Shown: positions 1-8,018, counted from the stretch's first letter. The stretch: 64,000 nucleotides of DNA from Spirochaetia bacterium (GCA_900767955.1 CAAGBC010000038.1:1-64000); one strand, 5' to 3'. Notes: generated from the sequence alone by a model not told the origin. Made by a program: numbers and translations.

Positions 1-145
1 AGCGGGTGACTAAAAAAGGCGGAAAGCCGATAGGATAGTCAAAGGCACAAGAAGAAGCCCTGAAGGCTAAAGTAAGAAGGGGTGGGATATCTAAAAGGGA
101 TATAAGAATGTTAAGATAGAACCCCTTAGTTTCTAACATTACATC
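1..145 (+). other. End of an unidentified structured RNA, cut by the window edge
   Basis: No reading frame. The stretch is purine-rich and highly self-complementary. GACTA at 8-12 can pair with TAGTC at 36-40 around a GGC/GCC hairpin (18-20 with 26-28). AGCC (56-59) pairs with GGCT (65-68), and ATATC (87-91) with GATAT (99-103). AAGGGGT (77-83) pairs with ACCCCTT (121-127) while AATGTTA (107-113) pairs with TAACATT (134-140); these two helices cross, which makes an H-type pseudoknot. I could not match it to tmRNA, RNase P, SRP RNA or rRNA. It could be the distal part of a group I or II intron or of a mobile-element RNA. The 5' part lies outside the window and strand is assumed. Confidence 0.4.
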
Positions 146-217
146 ATATTTCATTCTAAATGATTTTTTTTTTAAGTCAATAACAAAATAAAAAATTAAA
201 TAATTTTTTATAAAAAA

Positions 218-241
218 TGCAGTGACCCCAATTTTTTAGAC
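218..241 (+). repeat. Left terminal inverted repeat of an IS3-family element
   Basis: The sequence starts TGCAGTGACCCC and continues AATTTTTTAGAC, which closely resembles the tips of IS150-group IS3 elements (TGTAGTGACCCC followed by a TTAGAC-like stretch). It lies 136 bp before the transposase start and points inwards. No matching right-hand repeat is seen after the transposase, so the element has lost that end. Confidence 0.6.
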
Positions 242-1329
242 TCAATAAAAAACAAAATACAAAATGAATATCATATAAATAGAAGAAAACCGTAAAAAAC
301 TGCACAATTTTCCAAATTATTCCATTATTTTAATTAAAATCAATCAAAACTACTTAATTTTCACCGATAAAAAAAATATGAAAAAAAATGAATTTCAAAA
401 TCAAATAATTTATTTAAAAATAGAAAATGAAATATTAAAAAAACATGGCAACTTCTTTGCCTTTTCAAACAAAGAAAAAACAAAAATTGTAGAAGAATTT
501 AAATCAAAATTTCCAATTTCTTACCTTCTCAAAATATTAAATCTCAAAAAATCAACATATTATAAATGCAAAATTGCAATCAAAAATAACATTGATAAAG
601 ATTTTTTCATCAAAAATATAATACTTGGAGAATATTTAAAAAGTGGAAAAACATACGGTTACAGAAGAATAACTTACAGCATAAAAAATATGGGAATTAA
701 TATAAACCATAAAAAAGTTTACAGATTAATGAAACAGATGCAAATTAAAAGTATTTCTAAAATTCAATCTCAAAAATACAATACTTGTTTTAAAAACAGA
801 AATTCTTCATTTGAAAATTTACTCAATCAAAATTTTACAGCATCAAAACCTTACACAAAATGGGTTACAGATATTACAGAATTCAAAATTTCTGGAAGGA
901 AAATTTATTTTTCTCCCATTTTGGACTTATATAATCAAGAAATTATCAGTTATACCATTTTTGAAAAACCAGAAATCTTTTCTGTAATACAAATGTTAGA
1001 TGAAGCATGCAAAAAAGTTTCAGCAAAAAACATAATTCTTCACACAGACAACGGTTGGCAATATAAAACTTTCCTATTCAGAAAAATTGCACAACATCAC
1101 GGAATAATTCAGAGCATGAGTCGTCCCGGAAAATGCCACGACAATGCTGTTATAGAAAATTTCTTTGGAACGGTCAAAAAAGAATTTGTATACAATAAAA
1201 ATATTTCAATAAAGGAATTTAAGCAAAAACTTTCTGAATATATTTTTTACTATAATACAAAGAGAATCAAAAATAAATTTAAAATGAGTCCAATAGAATA
1301 TAAGAATATGGATTATAAAAAAGCTAAAA
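218..1329 (+). mobile_element. Truncated IS3-family (IS150-group) insertion sequence
   Basis: The element runs from a recognisable left end to the transposase OrfB reading frame. The usual upstream helix-turn-helix gene orfA is absent: the 136 bp between repeat and OrfB carry stops and no orfA-like protein. No right terminal repeat is present, because OrfB runs directly into the 3' end of the opposite-strand ACT gene. The copy is therefore internally deleted and truncated at its right end, and should be unable to move by itself although the DDE core reads through. The right boundary is inferred to lie near the ACT stop codon at 1330. Confidence 0.6.
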
Positions 1330-1352
1330 TTAAACTCTGTGCATTGAGCTAA
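378..1352 (+). CDS. IS3-family transposase OrfB (DDE integrase core), element remnant
   Basis: The 324-residue protein is the catalytic half of an IS3-type transposase. An N-terminal helical part (about residues 1-75) resembles the OrfA/OrfB junction (IENEILKK, then a FPISYLLKILNLKKSTYY-like block). A winged HTH_21-type block follows, then the RNase H-fold integrase core. The DDE residues are visible in TDITEF, HTDNGWQY and NAVIENFFGTVKKEF. The end, MSPIEYKN, is the usual C-terminus; the last residues (KLCALS) are read antisense through the end of the ACT gene, overlapping it by 23 bp. In intact elements this product is made by -1 frameshifting from orfA, which is missing here. Family assignment is sure; activity is doubtful. 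Confidence 0.85.
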   Translation: MKKNEFQNQIIYLKIENEILKKHGNFFAFSNKEKTKIVEEFKSKFPISYLLKILNLKKSTYYKCKIAIKNNIDKDFFIKNIILGEYLKSGKTYGYRRITYSIKNMGININHKKVYRLMKQMQIKSISKIQSQKYNTCFKNRNSSFENLLNQNFTASKPYTKWVTDITEFKISGRKIYFSPILDLYNQEIISYTIFEKPEIFSVIQMLDEACKKVSAKNIILHTDNGWQYKTFLFRKIAQHHGIIQSMSRPGKCHDNAVIENFFGTVKKEFVYNKNISIKEFKQKLSEYIFYYNTKRIKNKFKMSPIEYKNMDYKKAKIKLCALS

Positions 1353-1599
1353 AAACTTTTTCATTCATGATGTTAATTTCAACACCCATTTCTTCGGCTT
1401 TTTTTGACATTTCCTGTCTTAAAACATCAATTGTAATGTCCGAATTATCAAGTGTAACCATCATCATCATAACAAAGTTACCAGAAAGAATTGTCTGTGT
1501 AATATCTTCAATATTTATCTTATGTTCAGCAAGAAAAGAACTTACTTTAGAAATAATTCCAACTTTATCGCTACCAACAACAGTAATAATTGCATTCAT
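1330..1599 (-). CDS. ACT-domain protein (UPF0237 family)
   Basis: An 89-residue small protein made of one ACT fold, beginning MNAIITVVGSDKVGIISKV, with the typical glycine-containing ligand loop, and ending EKVFSSMHRV as in full-length UPF0237 proteins. These are thought to bind amino acids or other small ligands; no reaction is known. The start at 1599 was chosen because family members begin MNAIITV and because a promoter (TTGCGT, 17 bp, TATTAT) ends 7 nt upstream, which predicts a leaderless mRNA. Longer starts at 1608 or 1635 fall in or before that promoter. Its stop sits at the broken edge of the insertion sequence, so the gene itself is intact. Confidence 0.85.
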   Translation of the reverse strand: MNAIITVVGSDKVGIISKVSSFLAEHKINIEDITQTILSGNFVMMMMVTLDNSDITIDVLRQEMSKKAEEMGVEINIMNEKVFSSMHRV

Positions 1600-1606
1600 A
1601 CTCACC

Positions 1607-1635
1607 ATAATACAAAATATTAAACCAACACGCAA
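1607..1635 (-). promoter_or_regulatory. Promoter of the ACT-domain gene, leaderless type
   Basis: On the minus strand, TTGCGT (1635-1630), a 17-bp spacer and TATTAT (1612-1607). The ATG at 1599 follows after only 7 nt, so transcription should start at or next to the initiation codon. Confidence 0.6.
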
Positions 1636-1653
1636 GTATGTTATATATACGAA

Positions 1654-2151
1654 TTAATATTTTAATAAAGTATACTCTTTGCATTTTTCTTCTAGTAATT
1701 TAAAATCATTACAGCGTTTTCCTAATTTTGATTTATTCCCATTTAATAATTTGTGATTATAAACATATTTTGCATTATTTATAATCAGCTCTGTTTTTTG
1801 TTTAATAATACGAAACTCATTATTAAGTAAAGTTCTATATTGAACATTCTGTTCTGTATTTGGATTTTTTAATATATATACACCTTCAGGCACAGGAAAC
1901 ATATTATTTAAATTTATAACAGCCATATCACCAATTTTTATAAAATCTACAGATTCTGACAATCGTTTATGTTTATCCTTGAAAGACGACAAAGGTGCAA
2001 AATATTTAAAATTATTAATTTCAAACAAAACTCCAATATACTTTCGGGTATACAACTGACTAATCTTCGCATTACGAAATAAATGTTCAGAAAACTTAGA
2101 GAGAAAATCTATATAATGTTCATTGATTTCATAAAATAACAACTTTTGCAT
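1654..2151 (-). CDS. toxN: Type III toxin-antitoxin toxin, ToxN/AbiQ family endoribonuclease
   Basis: The 165-residue protein matches ToxN/AbiQ as I know the family: LLFYEINEHYIDFL at the start, then the hallmark FAPLSSFKDKHK (residues 51-62; the Ser pair and Lys belong to the active site), IKIGDMAVINLNNMFPVP, and the C-terminal block CNDFKLLEEKCKEY. ToxN enzymes are sequence-specific RNases held inactive by a pseudoknot RNA, ToxI, and often act in phage abortive infection. The start at 2151 fits the family length; the upstream extension to 2193 would run through a terminator hairpin. Directly upstream lie that terminator, a ToxI-like RNA and a promoter, the standard toxIN order. No Shine-Dalgarno is apparent beside the ATG. 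It lies next to an IS remnant, in keeping with acquisition. Confidence 0.88.
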   Translation of the reverse strand: MQKLLFYEINEHYIDFLSKFSEHLFRNAKISQLYTRKYIGVLFEINNFKYFAPLSSFKDKHKRLSESVDFIKIGDMAVINLNNMFPVPEGVYILKNPNTEQNVQYRTLLNNEFRIIKQKTELIINNAKYVYNHKLLNGNKSKLGKRCNDFKLLEEKCKEYTLLKY

Positions 2152-2183
2152 AAAAAAAACGACGGAGCAAATAATACTCCGTC
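2152..2183 (-). terminator. Intrinsic terminator between ToxI and toxN
   Basis: Minus-strand hairpin GACGGAG (2183-2177) with CTCCGTC (2167-2161), followed by a run of eight T that reaches the toxN ATG. In known type III systems this terminator sets the antitoxin-to-toxin ratio, with toxin made only by read-through. Confidence 0.85.
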
Positions 2184-2220
2184 CGTATAACACTCGCAGT
2201 TAAAGGCGCGATTTCCTTAT
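2152..2220 (-). ncRNA. toxI: ToxI-like antitoxin RNA with a single pseudoknot unit
   Basis: A short transcribed stretch between a near-consensus promoter and the toxN-proximal terminator. It has one unit of about 35 nt whose pattern AGG, AAATCGCG, CCTTTAACTGCGAG resembles the ToxI repeat of the Pectobacterium plasmid system. Two short helices can form: AAGG (2218-2215) with CCTT (2206-2203), and TCGC (2211-2208) with GCGA (2197-2194). They cross, giving the H-type pseudoknot that blocks ToxN. An AAAT, similar to ToxN cleavage sites, lies at the start of the unit. Well-studied systems carry several tandem units; only one is visible here. The exact ends are inferred. Confidence 0.75.
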
Positions 2221-2226
2221 ATCTCA

Positions 2227-2255
2227 AATATACAAGAAAAAAACACGATTGTCAA
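2227..2255 (-). promoter_or_regulatory. Promoter of the ToxIN locus
   Basis: Minus-strand TTGACA (2255-2250), 17-bp spacer, TATATT (2232-2227): a near-consensus sigma-70 promoter placing the start of ToxI near 2220. Such strength fits the need for abundant antitoxin RNA. Confidence 0.8.
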
Positions 2256-2268
2256 ATTATATATCCTT

Positions 2269-4572
2269 CTATTCAAAAACAAAGTTAATTTTTTCATTAT
2301 GAACATCGGCTATTGCTTTTCCACCTTTTTCTAGGCGACCGAATAAAACTTCATCCACTAAGGCAGAAGAAATTAAATTTTCTACGGTTCGGCTCATATT
2401 TCTTGCCCCAAATTCTTTTGAATAACCTTCTTCCACAAGGAATTCTAAACATTTATCTGTTACTTCTATACAAACATTCTTTGGAGCAAGGCGCTGATTT
2501 AAGTTTTGAATTTCCTTTTTTGCAATAGAAACTGCAATTTGTTTTGTCAAAGGAACAAAAGGAACAATCGCATCTAATCTATTTCTAAATTCTGGAGAAA
2601 ATTCTTTATTAACAGCTTCTTTTAATGTTTCAATTTCATTTTGAAGTCCAATTTCATCATTTCCAAAGCCAATAAATCCATGTTCCATATCTCTTGCACC
2701 AGCATTGCTTGTCATAATAATGATGGAATTTCTAAAATCTGCCTTACGACCTTGATTATCAGTCAAAAAACCATAATCCATTACTTGCAAGAAAACATTA
2801 TAAATATCTTCGTGAGCTTTTTCTATTTCATCAAACAAAATAACAGCTTGAGGATTTTTTCTAACATCATCTGTAAGCAATCCTCCAGATTCATATCCTA
2901 CATACCCAGGAGGAGAACCAATTAATCGACTAACAGCATGTCGTTCCTGATATTCACTCATATCATATCTAAGCAAAGGAATATCAAGCGCTTTGGACAA
3001 TGATTTTGCTAATTCAGTTTTTCCAACACCTGTAGGCCCAACGAACAAAAACATTGCTTGTGGTTTTTCTGGATTTTTAAATCCTGCCCTACCCTGCTTA
3101 ACTGTTTTACAAACTGATAAAACTGCTTGATTCTGTCCGTAAATTATTTCAAAAATATTTGTTTCAATATTCTTTAATTTTTCTTTTTCATTGCCAGCAA
3201 CTGTTTCAATAGCAACTTTGGCCATACTAGAAACAATTTTTTTCACAACTAAAGGAGTAACCATTGGAACTTTGTTAGAAACTTTTTGATTTCCCAAGAA
3301 TCCGCCCGTTCCACTTATTTTTACAAAAGAACCTGCTTCATCTATTACATCTATTGCTTTATCAGGCAACCGTCTATCTGGTAAATATTTCACAGATAAA
3401 TTTACAGCTTCTTCAATTGCTTGATTTGTATATTTTACATTGTGATATTTTTGATATTTAGTAATAAGTCCTTTTAATATTTTTACAGTTTCTTCATTTG
3501 TTGGTTCGTTTATATCAATTTTTTGAAAACGCCTTGCAAGTGCTTTGTCTTTTTCAAAATTTTTTGCGTATTCATCATAAGTTGTTGAACCAATACAACG
3601 GATTTTTCCAGAGGATAAAAACGGTTTTAGTAAATTTGCTGCATCTATTTGTGTATTTCCGTTTGTTCCTGCGCCCATAATCATGTGAATTTCATCAATA
3701 AACAAAATTGATTTTTTATTTTCTACAAGTTCTTCTACAACTGTGTGAAGACGATCTTCAAAATCACCCCTAAACTTTGAACCAGCTAACAAAAGACCAA
3801 TATCTAACGCATAAACAGAAAAATCTTTTAATTCCGAAGGAACTTGCCCATTTACAATTCGCTGAGCTAAACCTTGTGTAATTGCAGTTTTTCCAACACC
3901 TGCGTCTCCAACATGCAACGGATTATTTTTTACGCGACGACACAAAATCTGAATTGTTCGTTCAATTTCATCATTTCTGCCAATTAAAGCATCATAAGCA
4001 CCTTCTTTTGCTAGCTTTGTCATATCAACAGTAAATCGCTCCAAAGCTGATTTTTTTGTTGATTTTTCTTCTGTGGCAAAATCTGGCTCGCTTTTATCTC
4101 TTTCGGAATTAGATTTTTTTAATTCTTTATTTCGTTTTTTGCTAATAACTTCCAAAAGGTGTAATTTTTCTACTCCACCTTTTTTCATAAAGTATGAACA
4201 ATAATTTTTATGCTCATCTAGCATACTGACTAAAACATCTGTAACATCTAAAACTGTTCTATCGCTTGCAACACAATGAAACACAGCTCTATTCATAACA
4301 GACTGAAAACCAACTGTTTCCACAGGGTCATTAGATTTTTCTTCAGTTTCCTCTAGCCTTTCTTTTATAGGAACTTTTGTTGCTAAATAATTATTTACAT
4401 TTTGAGATATTTCAACGGGATTTGCCCCGCATTCTGAAAGAATTTCTTTTACAAATTCTGTTTCCACCGCAGAGGCAAGCAAATGTTCAGGTGTCATAAA
4501 TTCATGTTTGTATCTACGGGCTTGAACTAATGCATCTGTAATAATTTTTGACAATATATTAGTTATTTTCAT
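2269..4572 (-). CDS. clpA: ATP-dependent Clp protease ATP-binding subunit ClpA
   Basis: The 767-residue AAA+ unfoldase is the length of ClpA. It has an N-terminal Clp repeat domain (about 1-150), then D1 with Walker A GDAGVGKT and Walker B ILFIDEIH, then D2 with GPTGVGKTELAKSL and VILFDEIEKAH, and a C-terminal D2-small domain. The FIGFGN loop in D2 is the expected ClpP-docking tripeptide region. ClpA unfolds substrates, including N-degron proteins brought by ClpS, and feeds them to ClpP in the cytoplasm. It starts within the last codons of clpS (4-bp ATGA overlap), so the two are one operon and translationally coupled. ClpP is not in this window. Confidence 0.96.
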   Translation of the reverse strand: MKITNILSKIITDALVQARRYKHEFMTPEHLLASAVETEFVKEILSECGANPVEISQNVNNYLATKVPIKERLEETEEKSNDPVETVGFQSVMNRAVFHCVASDRTVLDVTDVLVSMLDEHKNYCSYFMKKGGVEKLHLLEVISKKRNKELKKSNSERDKSEPDFATEEKSTKKSALERFTVDMTKLAKEGAYDALIGRNDEIERTIQILCRRVKNNPLHVGDAGVGKTAITQGLAQRIVNGQVPSELKDFSVYALDIGLLLAGSKFRGDFEDRLHTVVEELVENKKSILFIDEIHMIMGAGTNGNTQIDAANLLKPFLSSGKIRCIGSTTYDEYAKNFEKDKALARRFQKIDINEPTNEETVKILKGLITKYQKYHNVKYTNQAIEEAVNLSVKYLPDRRLPDKAIDVIDEAGSFVKISGTGGFLGNQKVSNKVPMVTPLVVKKIVSSMAKVAIETVAGNEKEKLKNIETNIFEIIYGQNQAVLSVCKTVKQGRAGFKNPEKPQAMFLFVGPTGVGKTELAKSLSKALDIPLLRYDMSEYQERHAVSRLIGSPPGYVGYESGGLLTDDVRKNPQAVILFDEIEKAHEDIYNVFLQVMDYGFLTDNQGRKADFRNSIIIMTSNAGARDMEHGFIGFGNDEIGLQNEIETLKEAVNKEFSPEFRNRLDAIVPFVPLTKQIAVSIAKKEIQNLNQRLAPKNVCIEVTDKCLEFLVEEGYSKEFGARNMSRTVENLISSALVDEVLFGRLEKGGKAIADVHNEKINFVFE

Positions 4573-4880
4573 TTTTTTCTTACTTCAATCCTCAATGGGA
4601 ATTCATTTTTCTTTGCTCTAGTAGTTGCTATAGAAGCTCTTGTTACTGCAATGTCATAAGTATAAGTTCCTACTATTGCGGAACCTGAATTATGAACTAA
4701 TTCCATTAAATCTGTTGCAGTTTGTTCATCTTTATTAAAAACAGAAACTAAAATATCTACTACAAAATCCTTTGTTGTGTAATCATCATTAAAAAAAATC
4801 ACTTCACATTCAGGAGGCAATTCTATAACAGCGTTATCTTCAATTTTTGAATTATTTAATTCTTGACTATCAACTGACAT
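4569..4880 (-). CDS. clpS: ATP-dependent Clp protease adaptor ClpS
   Basis: The 103-residue adaptor delivers proteins with destabilising N-terminal residues to ClpA. The conserved core is clear: VIFFNDDYTTKDFVVDIL, the helix with ATDLMELVHNSG, and GTYTYDIAVT. The disordered N-terminal tail (about 30 residues, acidic) is as expected. The start at 4880 is an ATG 7 nt after a TATATT -10 box, so no ribosome-binding site is needed. An upstream TTG at 4916 would lie inside the -35 region and was not used. It is followed directly by clpA. Confidence 0.93.
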   Translation of the reverse strand: MSVDSQELNNSKIEDNAVIELPPECEVIFFNDDYTTKDFVVDILVSVFNKDEQTATDLMELVHNSGSAIVGTYTYDIAVTRASIATTRAKKNEFPLRIEVRKK

Positions 4881-4887
4881 ATAAATA

Positions 4888-4944
4888 AATATAACACAAA
4901 ACAAAGGCCTTTCCAATTGAAAATAATATGTAATTTTGTATAAT
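4888..4944. promoter_or_regulatory. Back-to-back leaderless promoters for clpS and the rhomboid gene
   Basis: Leftward promoter: TTGGAA (4916-4911), 17 bp, TATATT (4893-4888), 7 nt, clpS ATG. Rightward promoter: TTGAAA (4917-4922), 16 bp, TATAAT (4939-4944), 7 nt, ATG at 4952. The two -35 boxes abut without a gap, so RNA polymerase binding at one should hinder the other. Both mRNAs should start at their initiation codons. Confidence 0.75.
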
Positions 4945-4951
4945 TTTATTT

Positions 4952-5671
4952 ATGTCAAAAAAGAATTCTTTCTTCAAAAATTTACGAATAACTTACAACG
5001 CACCTGTAACTTTAACTTTTGCGTTAATTTCAGCATTAATTTTATTAATTGATTCACTTTTCTTGAACAACAACTTGATTCCTGCAATTTTTACAGCACC
5101 AAGCAATTCAACATTTCATTTTAATCAACCGTTGGATTATCTTAGATTAATTCTACACATTTTTGGTCACAGCGACTGGAATCATCTTATTTCTAATATG
5201 TCATTTATTCTTTTGCTTGGCCCAATGCTAGAAGAACGATACGGTTCTGGAATTTTATCTTTAATGATGGTTGTAACAGCCCTTGTTACAGGAGTTTTAA
5301 ACGCTTGTTTTAGCACTTTTCCTATGGTAGGCTCTAGCGACATAGCATTTATGATGATTTTACTAGCATCATTTACTTCTCTTTCCAAAAACGAAATTCC
5401 ACTATCATTTATTTTAATTTTAATTTTATACATTGGAAGAGAAATCGTAGGCCATCAACAAAAAGACAACATTGCAATTTTTGCACACATTGCAGGTGGT
5501 TTATGCGGAAGTTTATTTGCATTTTTGGCAACTCCAAAACAAAAGGCAACTTCTACAACAAAAAAAGTCACTTCTGCAAAAAAATCAGAAGGAACTACTT
5601 CTTCTAATAAAACAAAAAAACCTACCACAAGTAGCGATGATACTACAGTAGTAGGTTCTATTGAATTGTAA
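4952..5671 (+). CDS. Rhomboid-family intramembrane serine protease
   Basis: The 239-residue membrane protein has about six hydrophobic segments within residues 15-200. Rhomboid features are the HIFGHSDWNHLISNM block in loop 1, the serine region MVGSSDIAFMMIL (catalytic Ser in a GxS context) and the last-helix IAHIAGGLCGSL with the catalytic His. It should cut transmembrane proteins in the inner membrane. A lysine/threonine/serine-rich hydrophilic tail of about 40 residues follows the last helix. It is divergent from clpS and convergent with serA. The GSSD version of the serine motif is unlike the usual GASG, so activity is likely but not certain. Confidence 0.85.
   Translation: MSKKNSFFKNLRITYNAPVTLTFALISALILLIDSLFLNNNLIPAIFTAPSNSTFHFNQPLDYLRLILHIFGHSDWNHLISNMSFILLLGPMLEERYGSGILSLMMVVTALVTGVLNACFSTFPMVGSSDIAFMMILLASFTSLSKNEIPLSFILILILYIGREIVGHQQKDNIAIFAHIAGGLCGSLFAFLATPKQKATSTTKKVTSAKKSEGTTSSNKTKKPTTSSDDTTVVGSIEL
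5614..5657 (-). terminator. Terminator of serA, lying inside the rhomboid gene
   Basis: On the minus strand AACCTAC (5657-5651) pairs with GTAGGTT (5626-5620), with inner pairing, followed by a T-rich tract. It is placed just past the serA stop but within the last codons of the opposing rhomboid gene. Confidence 0.6.
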
Positions 5672-5691
5672 ATCAAATATTACAAGTTTAA

Positions 5692-6870
5692 TTAAGCGTA
5701 AATAGGACGAACTTTTGTAACGCCTTCAATTGCTGCAAGGCTTTCAACTGTTTCGTTCTGAACAACGCCATCAACATCAATGATATTATATGCAATATCA
5801 CCACGATTTTGATTAATCATTCCAGCAATATTTAATTTTGCTTCACCAAGGATTGTAGTAAATTTAGAAACCATTCCTGGTTCATTTTTGTGAGAAACAC
5901 ATAAACGTGTTCCACCTGCTGGAATTGGATTATCTGTTACAGTTCTTGGGAAATTTACTGAATTCACAATATTTCCGTTTTCTAAGAAATCACGAAGTTC
6001 TTTTACTGCCATTTCTGCACAGTTTTCTTCTGCTTCTGGAGTAGATGCTCCAAGATGTGGAAGACAAATGATTTTTGGATTACCAATAAATTCTTCTGCT
6101 GCAAAGTCTGTAACTAATGCTGCAACTTTTCCACTTGCGATTGCATCAAGAATATCTGCATTATTTACAAGTCCACCACGAGCAAGATTCAAAATGCGAA
6201 CACCATTTTTCATAATTTTTAATGTATTTGCATTAATCATTCCCTTTGTATCATTTGTCTGTGGAACATGAAGTGTAACATAATCTGATTTTGTCAAAAG
6301 TGTATCTAATGTTTCTGCGTGTTTTACATTATGATCCAAAGACCAAGCTGCATTTACAGAAAGGAATGGGTCATAACCAATTACTTCCATTCCAAATTTA
6401 ATTGCAAGATTTGCAACCATAGCACCAATTGCACCAAGACCAATTACACCAAGTGTTTTTCCTTTAAGTTCTGGTCCAACAAACTGGCTTTTGCCTTTTT
6501 CTGAAAGTTCAGGGATTTCATCACCTTTTCCTGCCAATCCATCAACCCATTTATTTGCAGCAATAACTGGACGGCTAGCAAGCAAAAGTCCTGTAATAAC
6601 AAGTTCTTTTACAGCGTTTGCATTTGCTCCAGGTGTATTAAATACAACAACACCTTTTTCTGAAAGTTCAGCAATTGGAATATTATTTGTTCCAGCGCCT
6701 GCACGAGCAATTGCTTTTACGCTTTCTGATAATTCCATTCCGTGCATATCTTGTGAACGAACTAAGATTGCATCTGGATTATTAATATCTGAAGCAACTT
6801 CGTAATTATCCAAAGGAAAATGATTTAATCCTTTTGAACTAATTTTATTTAATGTTTGAATTTTATACAT
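5692..6870 (-). CDS. serA: D-3-phosphoglycerate dehydrogenase
   Basis: The 392-residue enzyme oxidises 3-phosphoglycerate to 3-phosphohydroxypyruvate with NAD, the first step of serine synthesis. Visible are the Rossmann motif GVIGLGAIGAMVANLA, the catalytic Arg in LNLARGGLV, the Glu region ALVTDFAAEEF, the His in CLPHLGAST, and a C-terminal ACT domain (from about residue 320, LCVSHKNEPGMVSKFT) that usually binds serine for feedback. The length fits the short type without the extra intervening domain. It lies 17 bp after serC with an AGGAAT ribosome-binding site in the gap, so serC-serA form one operon. Confidence 0.96.
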   Translation of the reverse strand: MYKIQTLNKISSKGLNHFPLDNYEVASDINNPDAILVRSQDMHGMELSESVKAIARAGAGTNNIPIAELSEKGVVVFNTPGANANAVKELVITGLLLASRPVIAANKWVDGLAGKGDEIPELSEKGKSQFVGPELKGKTLGVIGLGAIGAMVANLAIKFGMEVIGYDPFLSVNAAWSLDHNVKHAETLDTLLTKSDYVTLHVPQTNDTKGMINANTLKIMKNGVRILNLARGGLVNNADILDAIASGKVAALVTDFAAEEFIGNPKIICLPHLGASTPEAEENCAEMAVKELRDFLENGNIVNSVNFPRTVTDNPIPAGGTRLCVSHKNEPGMVSKFTTILGEAKLNIAGMINQNRGDIAYNIIDVDGVVQNETVESLAAIEGVTKVRPIYA

Positions 6871-6887
6871 ATTTAATTCCTACTTAT

Positions 6888-7985
6888 TTATTGATTTTCT
6901 TTTGCAAATTTATCCATAAATGCGATTAATGCTTTTACACCTTCTAGTGACATTGCATTATAAATTGAAGCACGCATTCCACCTACTAATCTGTGACCAG
7001 CAAGATTTACTAAACCTGCTTCACTAGCTTCTTTTACAAATTTTTTGTTAATAACATTTGCTTTTTCTGCATCTGTTTCTTTTGTAAGGAAAGGAACATT
7101 CATTAAAGAACGGCTACCTTTTTCTGCTGTTGCACGATAGTAATCGCTGTTATCAAGATAATCGTAAAGAAGGTTTGCTTTTTCGTCATTGCGTTTTTTC
7201 ATTCCTTCTGCGCCACCATTGCGTTCAATCCATTCAAGAACTTTTCCCATTACATAAATTGTGTAACATGGAGGTGTATTGTACATAGAATCAGCATCAG
7301 CATGAATTTTATATGAAAGCATTGTTGGTGTTTTTTCTAATGTTTCTTCTTTAATTAAATCTTCACGAATAATTACAAGAGTAACACCTGCAGGAGCCAA
7401 GTTTTTCTGAGCACCAGCAAAAAGAACAGCAAATTTTGAAACATCTAATGGTTCAGAAAGAATACAAGATGAAATATCTGCAACCAAAGGAATGTCTCCA
7501 GTTTCTGGAATGTATTCATAATGAGTACCCATAATTGTGTTATTTAAACAAATATATGCGTAATCGTAATCACCTTCGATTTTTTCTACTCTTGGAATGT
7601 AGCAAAAACCTTTATCTTCTGAAGAAGCAAGAACATCAACATCAATGTATTTTTTTGCTTCTGAAATTGCTTTTTTTGCCCAAACACCAGTATTAATGTA
7701 TGCAGCTTTGTGATGTTTCAATCCAAGATTCATAGGAATCATTGCAAACTGTGTAGAAGCTCCGCCCTGAAGGAATAATACTTTATAATTTTCTGGAACA
7801 TTCATTAGTTTACGAATAAGTTTTTCTGCATTTTCAATAATTGGTAAATATGCAGAAGATCTATGGCTCATTTCCATTACAGACTGGCCTGTTCCATTGT
7901 AATCAAGCATTTCTGCTGCAACTTCATTTAATACTTCTTCTGGTAAACAAGAAGGTCCTGCTGAAAAATTGTAAACACGACTCAT
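6888..7985 (-). CDS. serC: Phosphoserine aminotransferase
   Basis: The 365-residue PLP enzyme converts 3-phosphohydroxypyruvate and glutamate to phosphoserine. It starts MSRVYNFSAGPSCLPEEVL, shows the PLP lysine in LFAGAQKNLAPAGVT, and the family blocks QGGASTQFAMIPMNL and GHRLVGGMRASIYNAM. A GAGGT ribosome-binding site precedes the ATG. It lies 33 bp downstream of rex on the same strand, so redox state may influence serine synthesis if they are co-transcribed. The phosphatase for the last step is not in the window. Confidence 0.96.
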   Translation of the reverse strand: MSRVYNFSAGPSCLPEEVLNEVAAEMLDYNGTGQSVMEMSHRSSAYLPIIENAEKLIRKLMNVPENYKVLFLQGGASTQFAMIPMNLGLKHHKAAYINTGVWAKKAISEAKKYIDVDVLASSEDKGFCYIPRVEKIEGDYDYAYICLNNTIMGTHYEYIPETGDIPLVADISSCILSEPLDVSKFAVLFAGAQKNLAPAGVTLVIIREDLIKEETLEKTPTMLSYKIHADADSMYNTPPCYTIYVMGKVLEWIERNGGAEGMKKRNDEKANLLYDYLDNSDYYRATAEKGSRSLMNVPFLTKETDAEKANVINKKFVKEASEAGLVNLAGHRLVGGMRASIYNAMSLEGVKALIAFMDKFAKENQ

Positions 7986-8018
7986 TTTATAACCTCATAA
8001 TAAAAATTATTTTAAAAA

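Noticed and set aside
1..145. tmRNA, RNase P RNA or rRNA fragment
   Set aside because: No tRNA-like end with CCA, no RNase P conserved blocks and no rRNA match from memory.
1367..1657. A 96-codon plus-strand frame
   Set aside because: It is the antisense shadow of the ACT gene, which has a promoter and a family match.
2152..2193. Longer N-terminus for toxN (start at 2193)
   Set aside because: It would translate the terminator hairpin, and known ToxN proteins start near residue 15 of that frame.
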